From Candidatus Daviesbacteria bacterium GW2011_GWA2_42_7 (GTDB lineage: Bacteria; Patescibacteriota; Microgenomatia; Daviesbacterales; UBA10151): a DNA stretch of 20,563 nt. Positions 7,036-13,453 of the stretch are shown in pieces. Below the pieces are notes generated by a model. That model saw only the letters and a list, made by a program, of their open reading frames with translations, was not told the origin of the DNA and made no database searches. The stretch's first letter is position 1, and every line of letters begins with the position of its first letter. The stretch is taken from NCBI GenBank assembly GCA_000997105.1, contig LCEJ01000010.1, positions 1-20,563 on the forward strand, given 5' to 3'. Both the position numbers and the translations under genes were made by a program.

Positions 7036-7546
7036 GGGAGATTAGTCTTAAAACATTTTTATAGTTGTCATCAAAGCTTAATGTCCTTCCGATTTCATAA
7101 GCCTGCTCAGGGATGGGCAGGCGGTGCCAGTAGACCCTGATATTATCGGCTTGGCCAAAGAGTTCTCTGATGTCGTGGTCAGCCGCATACCCTTCTTTCT
7201 TGCTTGCAATAATATCATTGATTTTATCGATCTCTTCTGGGGCAAGATCTCGTAGACCGCCTTCGGAAGTTGCACAATCTTTAAGATACCCCATGTAACA
7301 GGGGTTGCAAAGGCGGTGGAACCAGAGGTGGTTGTGGTGATAGTCGGCTTCATGGCTGGTATGCCAATGGTCTCCCTTAATTGAAACATAATAAACATCT
7401 TCAGGCGGAACCAGCCCCCAGTTTCTTTGTGGGGTGTCAAAACAGCTGGTACATCTGGTAAGATTACGTTCTGCCCAGATTTCTACCTGGCGACTATATC
7501 TTTCCTGCTAAAACTGATGTTGTTCTACACGATTATTTTCTACCAT
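7025..7546 (-). pseudogene. Zinc-ribbon-like protein gene with an in-frame TAG
   Basis: The ATG at 7546 lies three bases after the stop of the upstream gene, as in a coupled operon. It reads MVENNRVEQHQF, then TAG at 7510-7508, then continues in the same frame for about 160 codons to TAG at 7027-7025. After the stop come VEIWAERNLTRCTSCF, a His-rich stretch (HWHTSHEADYHHNHLWFH) and RLCNPCYMGYLKDC; the two C-x2-C pairs could form a zinc ribbon. No other start precedes the first Cys pair; the first internal ATG (7294) loses it. A single CAG-to-TAG change would explain the stop. TAG ends other genes here, including this one, so recoding is unlikely. No function recognised. Confidence 0.6.
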
Positions 7547-7549
7547 TTG

Positions 7550-8257
7550 TCAATCCCAGGTGTTATGAAAGGATGGGTCGGGAATTCTGTGTGGATGGGG
7601 TTGTATATCAGCAGGAAGTTTTCTTACAGAGAGGATAAAAGAACGCTTTGGCCCTTCAACTTTGCTGTTGATTATGCCCTTTTTCATACACCCAGTTGTT
7701 TCTTCTCCATTTATATATAAAGAATCTACATTTAATAAAGAGTTAGCTCCTGTTTTACTCCCTGCTACTTCATCAATTACAAAAGCTATTCTTTTTGCAA
7801 ATTTCCCATTAAAAAAACACACTTCAAGCTCATGCTTTTCTCTCCAGTAGTGAGAATAACTTTCTATAAGTATTGGAAGGGCAGAGGCATATGCAGGGTG
7901 GCAATGGATTATTAGCGGTTGTACGGGGAATTCGCCGTCGTAGATATCGGATCTTTCCAGGGTAGCGGACTTATTATCATCCAGGGTTAATTTTGCAGGT
8001 GGCCCGTCTTTCCAAATCCGCCTGACATCAGTTAATTTTTTTATTGAATCATATTTTTCTTTCCAGGCTGCAAATACTGGGTTTAAAATATCTTCCACCT
8101 TGGTGAAAAGCAGGGGATTGGGTTCTTGGCTGTTTTCCTCTACATGTAAGAAGCTAAGCCGATAAAGCTTATTAAAAGCAGTTTGATGTCCCTGGGTCAT
8201 TTTAGAAAGATCGAAAAATCTTTCTATTCCCTGTTCTCTCTCTGCGCCACCTGCCAT
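7550..8257 (-). CDS. Hypothetical protein, 235 aa
   Basis: Not recognised. A soluble alpha/beta-looking protein; the N-terminal 60 residues are helical, and the C-terminal half has the block PLIIHCHPAYASALPILIES followed by strands (ELEVCFFNG, RIAFVIDEVAG). The His-x-His-Pro loosely recalls JAMM metalloproteases, but the conserved Ser and Asp that should follow are missing, so I do not assign it. It is the first gene of a two-gene minus-strand unit with the Cys-rich gene at 7546. A TAATAT box lies exactly 6 bases before the ATG. Confidence 0.65.
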   Translation of the reverse strand: MAGGAEREQGIERFFDLSKMTQGHQTAFNKLYRLSFLHVEENSQEPNPLLFTKVEDILNPVFAAWKEKYDSIKKLTDVRRIWKDGPPAKLTLDDNKSATLERSDIYDGEFPVQPLIIHCHPAYASALPILIESYSHYWREKHELEVCFFNGKFAKRIAFVIDEVAGSKTGANSLLNVDSLYINGEETTGCMKKGIINSKVEGPKRSFILSVRKLPADIQPHPHRIPDPSFHNTWD

Positions 8258-8263
8258 AACTGC

Positions 8264-8269
8264 ATATTA
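8264..8269 (-). promoter_or_regulatory. -10 box of the 8257 gene
   Basis: Minus strand TAATAT, 6 bases before ATG 8257; no clear -35. The spacing matches the leaderless pattern of the window. Confidence 0.4.
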
Positions 8270-8327
8270 ATGGGGTCTCTTATTTCGTTCTAGCCAATAG
8301 GTTTTGAGTCAAAAAGTTTTGACCTTG

Positions 8328-8336
8328 TGGTACAAT
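8328..8336 (+). promoter_or_regulatory. Extended -10 promoter of the Nudix gene
   Basis: TGG-TACAAT, with ATG 8346 nine bases later and AGG directly before it, the same arrangement as at hicB. A TTG at 8304 lies upstream of this promoter and so cannot be the start. Confidence 0.6.
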
Positions 8337-8345
8337 TCTCCCAGG

Positions 8346-9011
8346 ATGTACCCTTTGCAAAGAGAAATTCTCTACCGGCTGATCACTAATTCCTGCCTAC
8401 CCTTTTCTAAGCTAAAACCCAAAGAGGTGGATAGCAACCTGTTTATGTACCACCTAAAACAGTTAGTTAAGGAGGATTTGGTGTGCAAAAGAACGGATGG
8501 CAAGTATGAGCTTACTGCCGAAGGGTTAGTGTTTGCTGACAGGTTAAGTCTCTCAAGTTTTAAGCCCCGTATCCAGCCGAAAATTATTACCATGATTGTT
8601 TGCCAAAATAAAAAAGGGGAATATTTACTTTACAAAAGGAAAAGGCAACCATTTATAGGGCTTTCCGGGTTTACCTATGGAAAGATCCATCTGGGGGAAA
8701 AAGTTGCCCAGGCTGCTGAAAGAGAGCTGAGGGAAAAAACCGGTTTGGAGGCAAAGCTTGCCCACTGTGGGGAAGTTTACCTTACAACCATAAAAGATGG
8801 GAATGTTTTAGCTTCCATTTTTTGCCATGTATTCGTAGGGAAAAACCCAACCGGGCAACTAATCAAAGATTCGGAAATAGGTGAATGTTTTTGGACTAAC
8901 CTTAAAACTTTTGGTTCGGAAAAATTTATGCCGGGGTTTTTTGATGTCCTCTCTTTGGTGGAAAAAAGGTCACCCCACCTCTTTTTTGCAGAGTTTACAT
9001 TTAACCTTTAA
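8346..9011 (+). CDS. Winged-helix plus Nudix hydrolase
   Basis: 221 residues. Residues 1-70 (LYRLITNSCLPFSKLKPKEV, MYHLKQLVKEDLVCKRTDGK, YELTAEGL) look like a winged-helix DNA- or RNA-binding domain. Residues about 75-205 form a Nudix fold with the box at 112-134: G112 x5 E118 x7 R126 E127 L x E130 K131 x G133 L. The second Glu of the usual E-E pair is Lys here, which may weaken metal binding. Nudix enzymes cleave nucleoside diphosphates linked to another group; the wHTH fusion suggests a regulator sensing such a nucleotide, but substrate is unknown. Divergent from the 8257 gene. Confidence 0.8.
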   Translation: MYPLQREILYRLITNSCLPFSKLKPKEVDSNLFMYHLKQLVKEDLVCKRTDGKYELTAEGLVFADRLSLSSFKPRIQPKIITMIVCQNKKGEYLLYKRKRQPFIGLSGFTYGKIHLGEKVAQAAERELREKTGLEAKLAHCGEVYLTTIKDGNVLASIFCHVFVGKNPTGQLIKDSEIGECFWTNLKTFGSEKFMPGFFDVLSLVEKRSPHLFFAEFTFNL

Positions 9012-9050
9012 ACAATTAGCCATGAAAAAGAATTAATTACAATTTTTTTA

Positions 9051-9059
9051 TGCTAAAAT
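9051..9059 (+). promoter_or_regulatory. Extended -10 promoter of the 9074 gene
   Basis: TGC-TAAAAT, 14 bases before ATG 9074, preceded by a T-run. No clear -35. Confidence 0.45.
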
Positions 9060-9073
9060 AATTTTTAGAGAAA

Positions 9074-9403
9074 ATGAATCTTCTGATCTCTTTTATTGCA
9101 GCAATTGCGTTGGTAGGCGTCGTTTTTGCCTTTATTGCTTCTTGCGGGCTGGCTTGTGCCGTTGGTGCGGTTATGCCAGTCACACTTTTTATATTACTAA
9201 TCCTCCTTATCTTATTTACTTATTTATTCAATAAAATTCTCAATTCCAACTCGGCTGAGTTTAAGGTGATTGCGTTAATGTTTTTTGGTATAGGGTTAGT
9301 AATATTACTGGTTGTAGCTATGGTTGTGCTGAAAATCGACCCAAGTCGGGTGCATATTAAATTCCCGTATTTTGGTTTTATATATGGTTGGATGTATAGA
9401 TAG
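9074..9403 (+). CDS. Three-pass membrane protein, 109 aa
   Basis: Not assigned to a family. Hydrophobic segments lie at about 3-24 (LLISFIAAIALVGVVFAFIA), 33-52 (VMPVTLFILLILLILFTYLF) and 65-87 (VIALMFFGIGLVILLVVAMV). The two Cys in the first segment (SCGLAC) are notable. The short C-terminal tail IKFPYFGFIYGWMYR is aromatic. The gene ends with TAG, convergent with the broken thpR eight bases away. Confidence 0.65.
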   Translation: MNLLISFIAAIALVGVVFAFIASCGLACAVGAVMPVTLFILLILLILFTYLFNKILNSNSAEFKVIALMFFGIGLVILLVVAMVVLKIDPSRVHIKFPYFGFIYGWMYR

Positions 9404-9411
9404 AGAGAGAG

Positions 9412-9916
9412 CTAGGGGAGACTTAGGGGTATTTCTGCCAAGGTATTATGGGTATGGAAGCCCCCGCCTGCAACGCTTTGCGTACCCGCCTGCAGCGACG
9501 CAGCAGCTTCGGGCAGGGCAATGCGGGCAGGTTCTTCGGGGATGGATTCAAAGAGCTTGATAGAGGTAATTTGGATAGGTTCAAAATTGTCCATCATTAG
9601 TGCTTAAAACCATCAATTTGTCAGTATCCCCTTTGACCCCAACCCAAAAGGTGTGGGTGTGGTGTAAGCTGGGGAACCCGTCAATATAGGCCGGGGTGAT
9701 AGAAAAAGGAGAAATGCCTTGCGCTGCTTTTTGAAGAACCTGGGTTAAATCTCCTTGTAACTTATCCGGCTGCTCACCGATGAAGGCAATGGTTAGATGG
9801 AGCTTCCCATTGTTAGTAAGCCTTATCCCGGGGATAATTTGCTCCAGCTCCTGCTGGACTGTCTCCAGTTGTTGCCTGCTATCTGTTGGAATTTCAAGGG
9901 CAATAAAGAACCTCAT
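9412..9916 (-). pseudogene. thpR: RNA 2',3'-cyclic phosphodiesterase / 2'-5' RNA ligase family, internally deleted
   Basis: 2H phosphoesterase family. The ATG at 9916 opens MRFFIALEIP and the first catalytic motif H-x-T in KLHLTIAFIGE, then FPSLHHTHTFWVGVKGDTDK, and stops at 9581 soon after MVLSTNDGQF. The second H-x-T motif is missing. A second, overlapping frame from 9597 to 9412 carries what looks like the normal C-terminus (FEPIQITSIKLFESIPE, then TLAEIPLSL), so about 50-60 residues have been lost and the frame shifted. A GC-rich repeat block is also inserted in the C-terminal part. Without the second motif the product should be inactive. A TATACT box sits 6 bases before the ATG. Confidence 0.75.
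9460..9540. repeat. GC-rich repeat block inserted in the thpR remnant
   Basis: Markedly more GC-rich than its flanks. The minus strand has TGCAGGCGGG twice and CCTGCCCG twice. In the thpR C-terminal frame it separates ESIPE from FHTHNTLAEIPL and encodes an Ala/Gly-rich stretch, so it seems to be a later insertion. Confidence 0.55.
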
Positions 9917-9922
9917 GATATT

Positions 9923-9928
9923 AGTATA
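9923..9928 (-). promoter_or_regulatory. -10 box of thpR
   Basis: Minus strand TATACT, 6 bases before ATG 9916; weak -35. Confidence 0.5.
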
Positions 9929-9933
9929 ATTTA

Positions 9934-10881
9934 CTAGAGTAGGGCGGAAAGCTCTTGTTTTAAGACTAATTGAAGGAACTGGCGGTGTAAAGAGAGAGCA
10001 GACTTTTTGGTATCGTTTAAATGTTCAGAGTTTGTGTAGTCAAATAATCCGCCAACAGCTCTGGGTCCGAGCATGGGTAAGAAAGAGGTAGCGATTTCTT
10101 TCTTACTAAAACCTGATTTTTGAATGAAAATTTGTAAAAACAGCCTGGCAATTTGTGGCTCACAAAGTTTGGTAAATACTCTGTGGTAAAAATATGCTGC
10201 GTCATAAAATCTGGGTTTATTAATGCTGGCACCTTCGTTATCAATTATTCCAAATTTTTCTCCCAGGTCAATCATATGCCAGGGCACAAAGTCGCCGTGT
10301 TGTAAGCGGGTGGGCAAGGGTGGGGAATCTTCCATAATTTTAATTACCCGAGCCAACTCTTTTTCTGTAAGTAAATTTTGTTTTAGAGGTTTTTCTGACC
10401 ATTTACTCATAAATTTTGTCATCCTTTCGTTAGCTGTATCTTGATGTGGATGATCATTTAAAAGATGGATATTTGTAGTATCTAAAGAATCAAAGAAAAG
10501 TAGAGAGTCTGAAATTTTATTAAGCCATTTAATAAGTTCTCGAGGTTCTCTTTTTGGTGTCCAACTTGCGAGAAGCTCACCCGGAAAAAATTCAGTGATA
10601 ATCCAGTTGGAACTCTTGGTAAAATTTGATTGTATTGGTTTGGGGGTTTGAAAGGGAAGAGGTGGAGAACTTTGAATATGGGAGTACATAAATTGTTCAA
10701 AGGAGTTCTGTTTTTGTAACCTCTCGATAAGCTCTGGCTCAGGAGGGCTTACCTTAAAAAAATAGATTTGCCCATCTTTTTTAGCAGTACCCCGGACAAA
10801 GCGGTGAGGCTTGCTTGTCTCAATGACTTTATAGCCATGACGGGTAATATCTTCCAGTGCTTGGTTTAGGTATTGATCCAT
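9934..10881 (-). CDS. Aminoglycoside-phosphotransferase-fold kinase
   Basis: 315 residues from ATG 10881; a TTG at 10911 lies upstream of the promoter and is rejected. An N-lobe with a Lys in YFFKVSPPE and the hinge NWIITEFFPGELL leads into the C-lobe motif L-Q-H195-G-D197-F-V-P-W-H, which is the Brenner motif of APH-type kinases with His in place of the usual Asn, then GIIDNEGA with Asp214 as the metal-binding Asp. The Asn-to-His change may alter metal binding. Substrate unknown: such kinases act on aminoglycosides, choline, homoserine, fructosamine or macrolides, and resistance cannot be claimed. The flanking thpR gene is in the same direction but has its own promoter. Confidence 0.75.
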   Translation of the reverse strand: MDQYLNQALEDITRHGYKVIETSKPHRFVRGTAKKDGQIYFFKVSPPEPELIERLQKQNSFEQFMYSHIQSSPPLPFQTPKPIQSNFTKSSNWIITEFFPGELLASWTPKREPRELIKWLNKISDSLLFFDSLDTTNIHLLNDHPHQDTANERMTKFMSKWSEKPLKQNLLTEKELARVIKIMEDSPPLPTRLQHGDFVPWHMIDLGEKFGIIDNEGASINKPRFYDAAYFYHRVFTKLCEPQIARLFLQIFIQKSGFSKKEIATSFLPMLGPRAVGGLFDYTNSEHLNDTKKSALSLHRQFLQLVLKQELSALL

Positions 10882-10892
10882 AATACTTCTTA

Positions 10893-10898
10893 AGTATA
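10893..10898 (-). promoter_or_regulatory. -10 box of the APH-fold gene
   Basis: Minus strand TATACT, 11 bases before ATG 10881. It fixes the start at 10881. Confidence 0.5.
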
Positions 10899-10914
10899 CT
10901 ACCTTGAACAAAAA

Positions 10915-10962
10915 CCTAATTTTCCCGAGCCCTGGAATTTTAACTTCTGACTGGATATACTG
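10915..10962 (+). repeat. Cassette-border repeat E, left of higBA
   Basis: CCTAATTTTCCCGAG then CCTGGAATTTTAACTTCTGA and CTGGATATACTG. The first 30 bases recur at 11612-11646 (F), and the CCTGGAATTTTAA to TATACTG part recurs at 13413-13444 (A). The TATACT inside it (10956-10961) is placed to drive higB. Confidence 0.75.
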
Positions 10963-10964
10963 GC

Positions 10965-11306
10965 TTGGGGGGTAAGGTATTTTATTACACTACTGCTGCA
11001 GGAGAAAACCCGTTCAACAACTTTCTTGATTCTCTCTCCGAACGGCAACAAAGAAAAATCTTAAGAATTCTCACTAATATTGGGACTTATGGTTTAACTT
11101 CCGCAATACCACATATTAAAAAACTTACCGGAACGCCTCTCTGGGAAATAAGAGTTTTAGGACAAGATAATATTAGGGTTTTCTATGCAGCCTTAGTAAA
11201 AGATTCAATCCTTGTTCTGCACGGTTTCTCTAAGAAATCTCAAAAAACACCTTCCAAAGAAGTTGAAATTGCGGCGAATAGACTAAAAGATTGGCTTGAC
11301 ACGTGA
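10965..11306 (+). CDS. higB: HigB/RelE-type toxin (Gp49 family)
   Basis: 113-residue toxin of a reversed-order (toxin first) type II pair. The family pattern is complete: KVFYYTTAAGENPFNNFLDS, a helical pair, PHIKKLTGTPLWEIRVLG, DNIRVFYAALVKDSILVLHG, then FSKKSQKTPSKEVEIAANRL. Members cleave mRNA at the ribosome. The only usable start is TTG 10965, which lies three bases after a TATACT box, so either transcription starts further left or initiation is unusual. It ends at 11306 with TGA that opens the higA operator. The cassette is bordered by direct repeats E and F. Confidence 0.88.
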   Translation: MGGKVFYYTTAAGENPFNNFLDSLSERQQRKILRILTNIGTYGLTSAIPHIKKLTGTPLWEIRVLGQDNIRVFYAALVKDSILVLHGFSKKSQKTPSKEVEIAANRLKDWLDT

Positions 11307-11324
11307 TATCATATATGATATCAT
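11296..11324 (+). promoter_or_regulatory. higA promoter with 20-bp palindromic operator
   Basis: TTGACA (11296-11301), 17-base spacer, TATCAT (11319-11324), ATG of higA 7 bases later. A perfect 20-bp palindrome, TGATATCATA and its complement, spans 11304-11323, covering spacer and -10. An HTH antitoxin bound here would block its own promoter. Confidence 0.8.
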
Positions 11325-11331
11325 CCATTCT

Positions 11332-11616
11332 ATGAACAGACCTATTTATACTTTGGAAGACGATCTCAAAAAACGTCTTAAAAATCCAAAATTCAAAAAG
11401 GAATGGGAAGATTCTGAGGCAGAATACCAACTTGCCTGCAAACTTATTGAGGCTAGGTTAAAAAAGAACCTTTCCCAAAGGGAACTGGCAGAAAAAGTCC
11501 ATACTTCCCAAGCTGCGATTTCCAGGATTGAGGCCATGCACGGCAACCCCTCCTTATCCTTACTAAAAAGGATTGCCCAAGCCCTGGGGACAAAAATACA
11601 AATTTCTTTTTCCTAA
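11332..11616 (+). CDS. higA: HigA-type antitoxin (Xre HTH)
   Basis: 94 residues from ATG 11332; the TTG at 11296 belongs to the -35 box. Residues about 35-90 form an Xre-type helix-turn-helix: LIEARLKKNLSQRELAEKVH, TSQAAISRIEAMHGNPSLSL and LKRIAQALGTKIQISF. The N-terminal part (TLEDDLKKRLKNPKFKKEWE) is the toxin-wrapping region usual in this family. It neutralises HigB and very probably represses through the palindrome at 11304-11323, which overlaps its own promoter; this lets antitoxin be made apart from toxin. Its stop codon lies inside border repeat F. Confidence 0.9.
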   Translation: MNRPIYTLEDDLKKRLKNPKFKKEWEDSEAEYQLACKLIEARLKKNLSQRELAEKVHTSQAAISRIEAMHGNPSLSLLKRIAQALGTKIQISFS

Positions 11617-11646
11617 TTTCCCCTGCAAGTCCTGGAATTTTAAGTT
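11612..11646 (+). repeat. Cassette-border repeat F, right of higBA
   Basis: CCTAATTTCCCCTGCAAGT then CCTGGAATTTTAAG. Matches E across about 30 bases at a distance of 700, and matches A in CTGC-AGTCCTGGAATTTTAAG. It starts inside the last codons of higA. Confidence 0.75.
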
Positions 11647-11647
11647 C

Positions 11648-11725
11648 TTATTTTACAAAAACATCCCAGGGTTCAAAGCTATTCAACACCCGGTGTTTGC
11701 ATTGTTGGCACCCAACGCTATCAGA
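11648..11725 (-). other. Short open remnant with Cys pair
   Basis: Minus strand between two stops reads SDSVGCQQCKHRVLNSFEPW and ends DVFVK. It has a C-x2-C pair and looks protein-like, but lacks a start. It may be the 3' end of a lost gene next to border F. Family not recognised; low confidence. Confidence 0.25.
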
Positions 11726-11760
11726 CTAATTTTTGTTTGGCAAGTCTAGTAAGAGGTAAT

Positions 11761-12282
11761 TTATTCGCTTCTGTCGGTAGGTGTATATGTTGGGGCAAAT
11801 CCTTCTGCTGAAGTTGCAGGGGTAGCACTCGGAATAGCTGAACGAGGCGATAAAGCGGTTGTCGCTTTAGAGATCCCATCTGTCAACCTTTCAGCAAAGG
11901 AAACAAAAACTTCTGCAACATATGGCACTCCTTTGTGGAGATCAAAAAGGTCTTGACCATAGCGTCTATCTAACAGATATTTCATGCCATTTAAGGTATC
12001 TTGGGTATATTCACCCTTTAAACCACTCCTTGCTAAACCCTCCATTTCTTCTTGTGTGTGACCCGAGATTGCCCGTCTTAGTTCAGCCCTAACAAGATAA
12101 TCAGCTGCACAACCAGTCTTTGATCCCTCCAGTCTTTCCAGGCGTTGATTCATTGCTTCTATTGCATCAGGAGCCCTATTGTCTCGGAACATACCTTGGA
12201 ACACCAACAAATCTATTTCTTCTGGAGTCTTACCTACCAAAAGTTCAGCACCTTGTTGGGATTCAGTATTGAAAGCGTCCAT
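11761..12282 (-). CDS. Hypothetical protein, 173 aa
   Basis: Not recognised. Residues 1-110 are predicted helical and acidic (TPEEIDLLVFQGMFRDNRAP, EAMNQRLERLEGSKTG, TQDTLNGMKYLLDRRYGQ); the last 35 residues are Ala/Thr/Pro/Ser-rich and probably disordered. No signal peptide or membrane segment. It has a TTGACA -35 box, and the ATG is 6 bases after a poor -10 box. It sits between border repeats F and A together with a grpB remnant and a B3/B4-domain gene, so it is likely accessory. Confidence 0.55.
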   Translation of the reverse strand: MDAFNTESQQGAELLVGKTPEEIDLLVFQGMFRDNRAPDAIEAMNQRLERLEGSKTGCAADYLVRAELRRAISGHTQEEMEGLARSGLKGEYTQDTLNGMKYLLDRRYGQDLFDLHKGVPYVAEVFVSFAERLTDGISKATTALSPRSAIPSATPATSAEGFAPTYTPTDRSE

Positions 12283-12288
12283 ACTTTA

Positions 12289-12318
12289 ACTTAATCACAG
12301 ATTTAGAATGAATGTCAA
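12289..12318 (-). promoter_or_regulatory. Promoter of the 12282 gene
   Basis: Minus-strand TTGACA (12318-12313), 18-base spacer, TTAAGT (12294-12289), 6 bases to the ATG. The -10 box is weak. Confidence 0.5.
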
Positions 12319-12412
12319 TATTAATATTAGACAGGGAATGCTTTAGTTACCTGTTATGGAGGTATATATGCCATATTAACCTCTTGTTAATTTTTGACAA
12401 AGCGTAGCTTGT

Positions 12413-12574
12413 CTGTTTGATTTGCAAAGAGTAAAATTTGAAAATTATATACGTTCCCATCCAGAAGCTTTGGAGGAGTATAGAAAGTTAAAGGAAGATG
12501 GGAGTGGACTATCTGGCCGGGAATATTACAGAAGGAAAGTTGAATTTTTTAATGACATTTTGTCAAAGATTTAA
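12413..12574 (+). pseudogene. C-terminal remnant of a GrpB/UPF0157-family gene
   Basis: Plus strand reads FDLQRVKFENYIRSHPEAL, then EEYRKLKEDG and EYYRRKVEFFNDILSKI before TAA 12572-12574. The pattern F-x-x-Y-[IL]-R-x-H-P-E-x-x-x-x-Y-x-x-L-K followed by K-x-E-F-x-x-x-I-L is the C-terminal helix pair of the GrpB nucleotidyltransferase-like family. There is no start codon and a stop lies just upstream, so only the 3' end remains. The rest of 12283-12676 holds the promoter of the 12282 gene and a hairpin; I see nothing else. Confidence 0.6.
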
Positions 12575-12605
12575 TTTCTCGTATGGATGTGAGTTAGCCT
12601 AGGAT

Positions 12606-12630
12606 ATATCCCACCCCCGAGGTGGGATAT
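12606..12630. terminator. Perfect hairpin, possible bidirectional terminator
   Basis: ATATCCCACC, 5-base loop, GGTGGGATAT: a 10-bp perfect stem lying between the grpB remnant and the B3/B4 gene, which ends at 12677. There is no U-run on either side, so termination is plausible but unproven. Confidence 0.45.
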
Positions 12631-12676
12631 TGGTAGTCATTTAGGGTAGGAATTGTTGAGCTGTTTTGCCCCACGA

Positions 12677-13354
12677 TTATAACTTGTGGAGTGGATTGTT
12701 TTGGTCGAGTATAAAATAGGCACTGTTATCAAATTGTTCCGCAAGTTTTTTAATGGCGTTTGTTATTTCTTTACTGTCTATTCCTCCAGGAGCATCAACA
12801 ATAAAAAGCACCGTGTTGGTTTGAGAAGTGACTTTTGAGCTATCCCTGTAGCCCTCACTAAAAGAATAGAAGGGACTTTGGGAATCAGACATTATAAAGT
12901 CCCCCGCCTTTAGAGTTACCTCTTCTCCGCCAATTAATGTCATTTGCTCACCGCCTTTGGCTAAGCTGGTGGTAATATCTCCTTGGATTTTATCCAGGTC
13001 GTAAGCAGAAAAGGATAAATTATCCATGAGCTCTAAAGCCATGTAGGCGTTGACGACATTGTTAATATTGCCTATATTTTTCCCTTTGAGAACTCGTTTT
13101 ATTTGTAAGTGGGGAAGGAAAGCCGTATCCGGAGAAATTCCCAGGGTTTTTGCAAAGTTGATGTAAGCTTGAGAATGGGGATGATTTTCTAGCTGGTCCA
13201 GGGTATAGTTTTTAATAACTTCAGGATAGATGTTGGTTAATATCTGATTAGATCTTTCATCCGGCCCAAATATGTTGGCATTTTTTATAACTGCAAAGGC
13301 GATGACAATACCCGGATATTTTTCTAAAAGGTCTTGATCAAGAGTGAAATTCAT
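12677..13354 (-). CDS. B3/B4-domain (PheT-like tRNA-binding) protein, copy 1
   Basis: 225 residues from ATG 13354. It resembles free-standing proteins with the B3/B4 domain of phenylalanyl-tRNA synthetase beta chain, which in the synthetase edits mischarged tRNA; possible trans-editing is an inference. Visible marks: KRVLKGKNIGNINNVVNAYM, the YDLDKIQGDITTSLAKGGEQ segment, LIGGEEV, GYRDSSKVTSQTNTVLFIVD and a final helix. It is a clear paralogue of 15243-15926. Its upstream region is shared with that copy, including a minus-strand VanW-like tail (repeat A). The longer reading from 13399 begins upstream of the promoter and is rejected. Confidence 0.8.
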   Translation of the reverse strand: MNFTLDQDLLEKYPGIVIAFAVIKNANIFGPDERSNQILTNIYPEVIKNYTLDQLENHPHSQAYINFAKTLGISPDTAFLPHLQIKRVLKGKNIGNINNVVNAYMALELMDNLSFSAYDLDKIQGDITTSLAKGGEQMTLIGGEEVTLKAGDFIMSDSQSPFYSFSEGYRDSSKVTSQTNTVLFIVDAPGGIDSKEITNAIKKLAEQFDNSAYFILDQNNPLHKL

Positions 13355-13360
13355 GGGGAA

Positions 13361-13369
13361 ATTGTACCA
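13361..13369 (-). promoter_or_regulatory. Extended -10 promoter of B3/B4 copy 1
   Basis: Minus strand TGG-TACAAT, 6 bases before ATG 13354. The same box and the same distance recur at copy 2. Confidence 0.65.
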
Positions 13370-13384
13370 TGCCAGAACTATTGT

Positions 13385-13444
13385 GTTCCTACTAAGCATA
13401 CTGCCTGCCAGTCCTGGAATTTTAAGCTTTGACTGGATATACTG
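13385..13444 (+). repeat. Cassette-border repeat A (chimeric)
   Basis: Left half GTTCCTACTAAGCATACTG then CCTGCCAG matches B, C and D; right half CCTGGAATTTTAAGCTTTGA then CTGGATATACTG matches E and F. On the minus strand the left half reads WQAVCLVGTQ-stop, a copy of the VanW C-terminus. The TATACT at 13438-13443 is placed to serve the NYN gene. Confidence 0.75.
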
Positions 13445-13453
13445 AATTTTGTA

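Noticed and set aside
7078..7440. A 120-codon minus-strand frame overlapping the Cys-rich gene
   Set aside because: Thr-rich, low-quality translation in the shadow of the frame that has the C-x2-C pairs and joins smoothly to the upstream gene.
7025..7546. TAG as a reassigned sense codon
   Set aside because: TAG closes valS, the 9074 gene and this gene itself at sensible places; one in-frame TAG is better explained by mutation or error.
7550..8257. JAMM/MPN metalloprotease from the HCHP motif
   Set aside because: The Ser and Asp that must follow at fixed distance are not present.
9934..10881. Antibiotic-resistance phosphotransferase
   Set aside because: The fold motif is shared by many kinases of small metabolites; nothing in the sequence points to an antibiotic substrate, and the catalytic-loop Asn is His.
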